This document shows positions 58,178 to 64,000 of a stretch of DNA of 64,000 bases, piece by piece (positions within the stretch are counted from its first letter, which is position 1; every line of letters begins with the position of its first letter). Where the stretch lies: positions 1,462,501 through 1,526,500 of the forward strand of contig NZ_CP116902.1 of assembly GCF_028471905.1 (NCBI RefSeq). Direction: 5' to 3'. A program made the position numbers and the translations under genes. The notes beneath the pieces are model-generated. The model was not told the DNA's origin. It ran no database searches and was given only the letters and a program-made list of their open reading frames with translations. The DNA is from Aneurinibacillus uraniidurans (GTDB lineage Bacteria; Bacillota; Bacilli; Aneurinibacillales; Aneurinibacillaceae).

Positions 58178-60592
58178 ATGAGTGAGAAACAAATCACGAT
58201 GCAGATTACGGGGATGACATGTGCCGCCTGTGCGAACCGAGTTGAAAAAGGGTTAAACCGAATGGAGGGCGTAACACACGCAGCAGTAAACTTTGCCTTA
58301 GAGCAAGCGACTGTTACGTATGATCCAGCGAAAGTAGATGCAGCCCAGCTTGAAGAAAAAGTAGAAGCGCTCGGATACGGAACGGTTAAACAGTCTGTCG
58401 AGCTGCAAATTACGGGGATGACATGCGCTGCCTGCTCGGCACGGATTGAGAAAGGACTATCTCGCATGCCGGGGATTTCGCAGGCAAATGTGAATTTGGC
58501 ACTGGAAACTGCTCACATCGAATATTCTCCGGCTGATGTAAGTGTAGAGGAAGTCATCCAGAAAGTGGAGAAGCTCGGATACGGGGCGATCATAAAGCAG
58601 GAGACACAAGAATCGGGGGATCATCGGCAAAAAGAAATAATGAAGCAGAAACGCAAATTATGGATTTCGGCACTGCTGTCACTGCCGTTGCTCTGGTCGA
58701 TGGTCGGTCACTTCTCATTTACGTCTTTTATCTGGGTACCCGACTTGTTTATGAATCCGTGGTTTCAGCTTTTGTTGGCGACTCCGGTGCAGTTTATAAT
58801 CGGACGTCAGTTTTATGTGGGGGCCTATAAGGCACTCCGCAATGGCAGTGCGAATATGGATGTGCTCGTCGCACTTGGAACATCTGCTGCGTATTTTTAT
58901 AGTTTGTACGTAACACTTGAATGGAACCGAATGGGTGGGCAGCATCAGCCTGAGATGTATTATGAAACGAGTGCGGTTCTTATCACGCTCATTCTTCTCG
59001 GTAAGTTGTTCGAAGCGCTTGCGAAAGGCCGCTCCTCAGAAGCGATTAAAACACTAATGGGGTTACAGGCAAAAACCGCTCTTGTGATTCGAGATGGTCA
59101 GGAAAGTATGATTCCGATTGAGCAAGTTATGCCGGGAGATATTCTACTTGTCAAACCAGGTGAGAAAATTCCGGTAGATGGTGACGTAGTAGAAGGACAT
59201 TCGACTGTAGATGAATCGATGCTTACAGGTGAAAGTATCCCGGTGGAAAAACAGGCGGGAGATGCAGTGATTGGCGCGACATTAAATAAGAGTGGTGCCC
59301 TTAAAATAAAGGCAACTCGCGTCGGTCGTAATACAGCGCTTGCACAAATCATTAAAGTTGTCGAAGAAGCACAAGGCTCAAAAGCTCCGATTCAGCGAGT
59401 AGCCGATGTAATCTCAGGTATTTTCGTGCCGGTTGTTGTCGGGATTGCAGTTGTAACGTTTTTTATCTGGTATATCTGGCTTGCACCGGGTAGCTTTGCG
59501 GATGCTTTGAAGTGTGCCATTGCAGTACTTGTGATTGCATGTCCGTGTGCGCTAGGATTGGCTACACCAACTTCGATTATGGCTGGGTCCGGTCGGGCGG
59601 CAGAGTTCGGGATTTTGTTTAAAGGTGGAGAACATCTGGAAGCGACACAGCAGACTAACACGGTCATTCTAGATAAGACGGGAACGATCACGAAGGGTAA
59701 GCCAGAATTGACGGACGTCGCTATGGAATCGGGCATTACGGAAGAGCGGTTCCTCACATTAGTAGGCGCTGCCGAGCGAAATTCCGGCCATCCACTTGCG
59801 GAGGCGATTGTAGCAGGTATTCGCGAAAAAGGAATCGACTTACCGGAAGCGCAGGAATTCATCGATATTCCAGGCTTCGGCATTCGTGCGGTAGTCGAAG
59901 GCAGTGAGGTTCTCGTTGGAACGCGCCGCCTGATGGAGCGGTATGAAGTAGACGCAAGCGCTGCTTACAGTAATATGGAAGAACTGGAGGCAGCGGGCAA
60001 AACCGCGATGCTTGCTGCGGTAGACGGTACGTATCAAGGAATCATTGCCGTGGCGGACGCAATCAAAGAAACATCGAAAGAAGCGATATCCAGGCTGAAA
60101 GCGCTTGGGATTGAAGTCGTTATGATTACCGGTGACAATGAGCGGACAGCAAGCGCAATTGCCCGGGAAACTGGCATTGATCGTGTGCTAGCAGAAGTGC
60201 TTCCAGAGGGGAAGGCAGAGGAAGTGAAGAAGTATAAGCAGATTGGCAGAAAAGTTGCCATGGTCGGGGACGGCATTAACGATGCACCGGCGCTTGCGAC
60301 AGCCGACATCGGGATGGCGATTGGTACTGGTACCGATGTGGCGATGGAGGCGGCGGATATAACGCTGATGCGTGGGGATTTAAACAGCATCCCGGACGCG
60401 ATTGCGATGAGCAAGAAAACAATGCGTAACATCCGGCAGAATTTGTTCTGGGCGTTAGCGTACAACGTGATCGGTATTCCAGTTGCGGCAGCAGGGTTTC
60501 TGGAGCCGTGGCTTGCAGGTGCGGCGATGGCGCTCAGTTCGGTGTCTGTTGTGTTGAATGCCCTGCGGCTGCAGCGGATCAAACATTTATGA
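58178..60592 (+). CDS. copA: Cu(I)-exporting P1B-type ATPase CopA
   Basis: About 804 residues. Two N-terminal HMA domains ([13 protein letters not shown] and [13 protein letters not shown]), membrane helices, the TGES actuator loop, CPCALG transmembrane copper site, the phosphorylation site DKTGTIT, the HP locus SGHPLAEAI and the hinge [11 protein letters not shown]. It exports Cu(I) across the membrane. The ATG at 58178 with AAGGAGT is used; the frame opening at 58118 overlaps the terminator and the CsoR box. Confidence 0.96.
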   Translation: MSEKQITMQITGMTCAACANRVEKGLNRMEGVTHAAVNFALEQATVTYDPAKVDAAQLEEKVEALGYGTVKQSVELQITGMTCAACSARIEKGLSRMPGISQANVNLALETAHIEYSPADVSVEEVIQKVEKLGYGAIIKQETQESGDHRQKEIMKQKRKLWISALLSLPLLWSMVGHFSFTSFIWVPDLFMNPWFQLLLATPVQFIIGRQFYVGAYKALRNGSANMDVLVALGTSAAYFYSLYVTLEWNRMGGQHQPEMYYETSAVLITLILLGKLFEALAKGRSSEAIKTLMGLQAKTALVIRDGQESMIPIEQVMPGDILLVKPGEKIPVDGDVVEGHSTVDESMLTGESIPVEKQAGDAVIGATLNKSGALKIKATRVGRNTALAQIIKVVEEAQGSKAPIQRVADVISGIFVPVVVGIAVVTFFIWYIWLAPGSFADALKCAIAVLVIACPCALGLATPTSIMAGSGRAAEFGILFKGGEHLEATQQTNTVILDKTGTITKGKPELTDVAMESGITEERFLTLVGAAERNSGHPLAEAIVAGIREKGIDLPEAQEFIDIPGFGIRAVVEGSEVLVGTRRLMERYEVDASAAYSNMEELEAAGKTAMLAAVDGTYQGIIAVADAIKETSKEAISRLKALGIEVVMITGDNERTASAIARETGIDRVLAEVLPEGKAEEVKKYKQIGRKVAMVGDGINDAPALATADIGMAIGTGTDVAMEAADITLMRGDLNSIPDAIAMSKKTMRNIRQNLFWALAYNVIGIPVAAAGFLEPWLAGAAMALSSVSVVLNALRLQRIKHL

Positions 60593-60607
60593 GAGTAACA
60601 AAAAGAT

Positions 60608-60696
60608 GAGAAGAGAAAATATAAGAGCGATCAAAGGAAGGGAAAGGTGTTCGCCACCTCCTACTGTACAATCGTTCTTGTATGTTCTCTTCTTTC
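60608..60696. terminator. Long imperfect hairpin after copA
   Basis: GAGAAGAGAAAATATAAGAGCGAT (60608-60631, quoted in part) pairs with the stretch ATCGTTCTTGTATGTTCTC (from 60671), followed by TTCTTTCTTTTTT. Confidence 0.75.
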
Positions 60697-60780
60697 TTTT
60701 TTCCGAACCCGGCAGCAGATCATGATTGTTTTATTTGGCATTGGGTATCTTATGAACAGGAATAAAACGGGAGGGTTACG

Positions 60781-61344
60781 ATGAAAATTTATGTGGTGTA
60801 TGACAGTGACAACGGACATACAGAAGCGCTGGCCCGCTCTATCACGGATGGGGCTGGCACAGTTGCTGGAGCAGATGTGTACATGGATCATGTACGAGAG
60901 GCGGATGTGAATCGGCTGCCTGACATGGATGCGCTTATTTGGGGTTGCCCAGGCCATTTTGGTACGATCAGTGCCGGAATGAAAACGTGGATTGATAAAC
61001 TTGGGTATTTATGGGCGCGTGGCGAATTAATCGGGAAAGTTGGCGGAGTATTTTGTACAACGGCAACGGTTCATGGTGGTGTAGAGGCAACGATGCTTAA
61101 CCTGATTACTCCGATGCTGCATCAGGGGATGATTATCGTTGGGTTGCCAGCTAGCATTCCGGAAAATGCATTATATGGCTCATATTACGGAGTAGGAGTC
61201 ACCTGTCCGGTTGAAACATCCGCGAATGATCCGATTAACCTGCCAACCGAAAATGATCTGGCTCTCGGCAGAGCGCTTGGACAGCGGGTAGCTGTAGTAA
61301 CGGGCAGGATGATTGGACAATCGCATCCAATAACAAAAAGGTAG
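60781..61344 (+). CDS. Flavodoxin-like NAD(P)H:quinone oxidoreductase (WrbA-like)
   Basis: A 187-residue flavodoxin-fold protein of the WrbA group. N-terminal [15 protein letters not shown] is the FMN phosphate loop; [20 protein letters not shown] and [17 protein letters not shown] are WrbA signature blocks. It reduces quinones by two electrons, guarding against redox cycling, which fits the neighbouring copper-stress genes. AGGGTT follows GGGA before the ATG. The next small gene starts 8 nt after its stop. Confidence 0.9.
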   Translation: MKIYVVYDSDNGHTEALARSITDGAGTVAGADVYMDHVREADVNRLPDMDALIWGCPGHFGTISAGMKTWIDKLGYLWARGELIGKVGGVFCTTATVHGGVEATMLNLITPMLHQGMIIVGLPASIPENALYGSYYGVGVTCPVETSANDPINLPTENDLALGRALGQRVAVVTGRMIGQSHPITKR

Positions 61345-61351
61345 TAATGAT

Positions 61352-61732
61352 ATGATCATACCTACTATTCTCGGTATATTGGCTGTAGTTATCTTAATCT
61401 TGATCATATTTTTCAATACGAAGGCAATGTCGAATCAGCCAGAAAACAAACCGGATAAAACGAAACCGCACAAGGATGAAACAAAGCAGCAGGAGACGGT
61501 CATCATAAAAGATGAAAAACCTATGGAGAAAAATCCTACCAATATGTTAGATGAGGATTACAGGGATGCTCTCCGGCAGTTCCAAACACAAGGTAACAAG
61601 AGCAGTCAGGTAACGGCTGCAGCAGAGCCAACCACAGAACGGATACAGGACGAGGAATATCGGAATGCTCTGCGTTCTATGACGAACCAGAAGCAGCCAA
61701 ATCATTCCGATGACAGAGAAAGTGAGCGCTAG
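61352..61732 (+). CDS. Small single-span membrane protein with tandem D(E/D)xYRxALR motifs
   Basis: A 126-residue protein with an N-terminal membrane helix (residues 3-22) followed by a highly charged, probably disordered tail. Two copies of a short motif occur: LDEDYRDALRQF (near 66) and QDEEYRNALRSM (near 100). I do not recognise the protein. It lies 8 nt after the WrbA-like gene and is probably co-transcribed. It may be a short linear-motif protein for docking at the membrane. Confidence 0.75.
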   Translation: MIIPTILGILAVVILILIIFFNTKAMSNQPENKPDKTKPHKDETKQQETVIIKDEKPMEKNPTNMLDEDYRDALRQFQTQGNKSSQVTAAAEPTTERIQDEEYRNALRSMTNQKQPNHSDDRESER

Positions 61733-61753
61733 CAGGAAAGAAAGTGATGCGGA

Positions 61754-61797
61754 AACGGTAAACATCTAGAGCGAATCTAGGTGTCTACCGTTTTTTA
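61754..61797 (+). terminator. Terminator after the tandem-motif gene
   Basis: AACGGTAAACATCTAGA (61754-61770) pairs with TCTAGGTGTCTACCGTT (61776-61792), then TTTTT. Confidence 0.85.
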
Positions 61798-61879
61798 TGT
61801 GGGAAAAGTCAAGCTGTCGGACATGAAAAAATATGGTAGTATGAAAAGCATACAAACATCAAGTAAGGGTGGGAGCAGC

Positions 61880-62317
61880 GTGGAAGTAATGGTTGTCACA
61901 ACAGAAGAGCAGCAAAAAGCAGCATTTGATATTCGCATTCGTGTGTTTGTGGAAGAACAAAATGTACCATTGGAAGAAGAGTTAGATGAATTCGAGAGCG
62001 AGTCAACGCACTTTCTTCTATATAAAGACGGGATACCAGTCGGTGCGGGCCGATTCCGCGTTGTAGACGGCATGGGAAAAGTAGAACGGATTTGTGTTCT
62101 GCCTGATCACCGTAGCGGGGGCAGTGGTGGAGTGATCATGCGATCGATTGAGAAATACGCAGGGGAACAAGGCATTCGCAAACTCAAGCTGCACGGACAA
62201 ACGCATGCGGAAGGTTTCTATAAGAAGCTTGGATATGAAACAGTTTCCGAGGTTTTTATGGAGGCAGGAATTCCGCATGTTGTGATGACGAAAAATCTTG
62301 TAAAGAATACAGACTAG
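61880..62317 (+). CDS. GNAT family N-acetyltransferase
   Basis: About 145 residues with the GNAT core: FDIRIRVFVEEQNVPLEEELDEFE, VGAGRFRVVDGMGKVERICVLPDHRSGGSGGVIMRSIEKYA (acetyl-CoA pyrophosphate loop) and KLHGQTHAEGFYKKLGYETVSEVFMEAGIPHVVM. This is the ElaA/YjcF-like branch. The start is GTG at 61880 with GGGTGGGAG upstream; an in-frame start at 61781 lies inside the preceding terminator. Substrate unknown. Confidence 0.85.
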   Translation: MEVMVVTTEEQQKAAFDIRIRVFVEEQNVPLEEELDEFESESTHFLLYKDGIPVGAGRFRVVDGMGKVERICVLPDHRSGGSGGVIMRSIEKYAGEQGIRKLKLHGQTHAEGFYKKLGYETVSEVFMEAGIPHVVMTKNLVKNTD

Positions 62318-62343
62318 GTGAGTAACCTTGGTCTGTATTTTTC
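62306..62343 (+). terminator. Terminator overlapping the GNAT stop codon
   Basis: AATACAGAC (62306-62314) pairs with GTCTGTATT (62331-62339), followed by a T-rich tract; the left arm lies in the last codons of the gene. Confidence 0.8.
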
Positions 62344-62446
62344 TTTATAGAGTGGTACTGTCAAATTGGTCGACTAATGGAACTACAACCAACCAGCTGC
62401 TCTTTGCTACAGTATACATGACCAAAAAGTAGAGGAGTTGCTGAAT

Positions 62447-63385
62447 TTGATTACCCTTCGTATGAGCGCGTATTTCGAGTTAGCGATTGCGGCTGTTCTT
62501 GTCGGAAGTTCCGTTGTGGTTGGCAAAATAACAACGATGCAGATGCCAGTTTTTTTATCACAAGCTGTTAGCCTTGCAATTGCCTTAATGCTATTAATTC
62601 CTATTGTAGTAATGAACCGGAATGAGTCGATTTTAGTAGGAAAGAGAGATTTTCTTTTCCTATTTTTACAATCATTTCTCGGGATGTTTCTGTTCCGTGT
62701 ATTTCTGCTTTATGGCTTACGATCCGCACCGGCTGCAGAAGCTGGTATCGTAACCAGTTTGACTCCAGCGGTTGTGGCCTTGCTCTCATTTGTTTTCTTA
62801 AGAGAAAAAATAACAACAAGGCTTGTGATTGGTATTTTTTGTTCATTACTAGGGGTTGTCAGTATTCAGGTACCTAGTTGGTTTTTTCCAGATCCTTCAA
62901 TCCAATCGTATGCCTCATACGGTGGACTTTTTCTCATTCTAATGGCCGTCATCGGGGAGGCCATGCTCACCATATTGCGTAAGATGACAACAAGTAACGT
63001 TTCCTCTTTGTTAGGAACAACGTACGTAACGTTGTTTTCCTTCCTGATGTTTCTGCCCTTTGCTCTTGCTGAAGCAAGACAATTTGAATTCGTCCATATA
63101 AGTTTTGGGGATATCGGTCTGTTGCTTTACTATGGAATTTTCGTCACAGCATTAGCATACCTCTTATGGTTCCGTGGGGTTTCGAAAGTATCTGCCGGGA
63201 CTGCTGCCGTCTATACAAGCTGCATCCCTGTCAGTACCTTACTGCTTTCTTATGTCGTATTACATGAGCCGTTTTCTTTGGCTCATATCGTGGGGGTGTT
63301 ATTCGTGTTCGTAGGGATTTGGCAGGTATCTAGGAATCCCGCGCCAGAAACGTGTTCTGTTTTGGGGAATGAATTAGATTGCTGA
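62447..63385 (+). CDS. EamA/DMT family transporter
   Basis: About 312 residues with ten hydrophobic segments and two EamA repeats (GLRSAPAAEAGIVTSLTPAVVALLSFVFLREKIT and VSKVSAGTAAVYTSCIPVSTLLLSYVVLHEPFS are the repeat signatures). It exports small metabolites or drugs; substrate unknown. The start is uncertain: TTG at 62447 with GAGGAG 9 nt upstream is preferred, with ATG at 62462 possible. It is followed by a MarR-type regulator on the same strand, a common regulator-exporter pair. Confidence 0.88.
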   Translation: MITLRMSAYFELAIAAVLVGSSVVVGKITTMQMPVFLSQAVSLAIALMLLIPIVVMNRNESILVGKRDFLFLFLQSFLGMFLFRVFLLYGLRSAPAAEAGIVTSLTPAVVALLSFVFLREKITTRLVIGIFCSLLGVVSIQVPSWFFPDPSIQSYASYGGLFLILMAVIGEAMLTILRKMTTSNVSSLLGTTYVTLFSFLMFLPFALAEARQFEFVHISFGDIGLLLYYGIFVTALAYLLWFRGVSKVSAGTAAVYTSCIPVSTLLLSYVVLHEPFSLAHIVGVLFVFVGIWQVSRNPAPETCSVLGNELDC

Positions 63386-63399
63386 CCCTTCTCTCTTCC

Positions 63400-63429
63400 T
63401 TGACCAATTAGGAGAAGGAGAACTATTAT
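63400..63429 (+). promoter_or_regulatory. Promoter of the MarR gene
   Basis: TTGACC (63400-63405) and TATTAT (63424-63429), 18-nt spacer. It places the transcription start near 63436, which argues against translation from the ATG at 63439. Confidence 0.55.
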
Positions 63430-63465
63430 GGGTATAACATGCATATGAGAGGGGTTTTTTGTTCG

Positions 63466-63912
63466 GTGTCTTATAAAATTGATGAGTCGCTCGGGTTTAT
63501 TCTGAGTAACACTCAGCGGAAATTAAGTCATTTTTTGTTATCCAAATTCAAACCGTATGACATTACGACAGAACAATGGGTTTTAGTCGCCAAACTAGGA
63601 GAAGAGAACGGAATTACGCAGAAGGATTTAGCCGAGCGAACGGAGAAAGACCAAGCAAACGTGACCCGGATTATTGATCTGTTAGAAAAAAAGGGACTGG
63701 TTAGACGGGAAAAAAACAGTACCGATAGAAGATCGATGCTCGTACATCTGACTGATGAAGGAGAAAAATTACGAGAAATGCTGGCGCCAATCGAAGAGTC
63801 AGTCGTGAATGTATCGCTATCGGGCATGTCTGAGGAAGAAAAGGCGTTATTGAAAGATTTTCTTGCCCGCATCGCGGCTGCTATACAGAATGAGTGTCAA
63901 GATCAGGATTAG
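63466..63912 (+). CDS. MarR family transcriptional regulator
   Basis: About 148 residues. The wing-helix core is ITQKDLAERTEKDQANVTRIIDLLEKKGLVRREKNSTDRRSMLVHLTDEGEK, with the DRR wing. GTG at 63466 with GAGAGGGG upstream is preferred; the ATG at 63439 is only a few bases past the predicted transcription start. It probably regulates the adjacent EamA exporter. Beyond its stop (63913-64000) no gene is supported; an ATG at 63968 opens towards the window edge without a ribosome site. Confidence 0.88.
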   Translation: MSYKIDESLGFILSNTQRKLSHFLLSKFKPYDITTEQWVLVAKLGEENGITQKDLAERTEKDQANVTRIIDLLEKKGLVRREKNSTDRRSMLVHLTDEGEKLREMLAPIEESVVNVSLSGMSEEEKALLKDFLARIAAAIQNECQDQD

Positions 63913-64000
63913 ATGTTTATTATATAAAATATTGAATTTTCTCTATTTTTGTTTTATCATTTACATAATGAAGGTTGTTGTACGTAACTGGCGAAGCGTG

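Noticed and set aside
63428-63448. Six-codon leader peptide (MGITCI) before the MarR gene
   Set aside because: AAGGAG fits its ATG, but it overlaps the predicted -10 and would precede or coincide with the transcription start.
1-64000. CRISPR arrays, tRNA/rRNA genes, intact insertion sequences, prophage
   Set aside because: No regularly spaced direct repeats, no cloverleaf or rRNA sequence, and no transposase, integrase or phage structural gene was seen on either strand.

Overview
The window looks like chromosome of a low-to-mid G+C, endospore-forming Bacillota, most like the Aneurinibacillus/Brevibacillus part of Paenibacillaceae. This is inference from gene content: a T-box leader, a kipI/kipA/ycsFGI-type 5-oxoprolinase operon, a PspA-DUF4178-DUF4247 stress operon behind a sigma-W-like promoter, csoR-copZ-copA, strong AGGAGG-type ribosome sites and many T-tailed terminators. 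No rRNA, tRNA, CRISPR, intact insertion sequence or prophage was seen.

Layout. 1-3.2 kb: end of a TauE/SafE permease, an Rrf2 regulator-old yellow enzyme pair, a chemoreceptor remnant and an MBL-fold hydrolase. 3.2-3.95 kb: a non-coding unit of two inverted copies of a structured repeat. 3.96-9 kb: a second MBL hydrolase, a T-box-controlled phenylalanine hydroxylase, a DsbA-like oxidoreductase behind a perfect palindrome, and HtpX. 9.2-15.3 kb: cydAB, then nrdAB behind NrdR-like boxes and a cobalamin riboswitch. 15.4-17.5 kb: pspA operon. 17.6-29.4 kb: an acyl-CoA synthetase and an acyl-CoA dehydrogenase/thiolase pair, each unit behind a sigma-54 promoter, with a CBS-PAS-AAA-Fis activator; the pxpBCA-NRAMP-ycsI operon with an IclR regulator lies inside this block. 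29.4-33.1 kb: a single repeat copy, an FAH-family hydrolase, an A+T-rich anion-permease-like gene and map. 33.2-39.5 kb: two convergent, paralogous ~1019-residue hybrid kinases. 39.6-50.4 kb: a 4-hydroxyphenylacetate (homoprotocatechuate) catabolic cluster with a permease, a MarR regulator and an unexpected glutamine-synthetase-like/PuuD-like pair; a second repeat unit interrupts it. 50.5-53.2 kb: TetR regulator, an HpaB/4-hydroxybutyryl-CoA-dehydratase-family protein with a Cys-rich tail, and a hotdog protein. 53.3-64 kb: YnfA, a small Cys protein, a glycosyltransferase, a nitrilase-like protein, a polysaccharide deacetylase, the copper operon, a WrbA-like protein, a GNAT acetyltransferase, an EamA exporter and a MarR regulator.

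How it fits together. Aromatic amino acid metabolism recurs: phenylalanine is hydroxylated to tyrosine under a probable tyrosine-specific T-box, and the hpa cluster would take 4-hydroxyphenylacetate, and perhaps a gamma-glutamylated aromatic amine, through ring cleavage. The most unusual signal is the repeat family at 3.2, 29.4 and 42.8 kb: the copies differ in sequence but keep paired arms through compensatory changes, as expected of a structured RNA or a conserved cruciform/MITE-like element.
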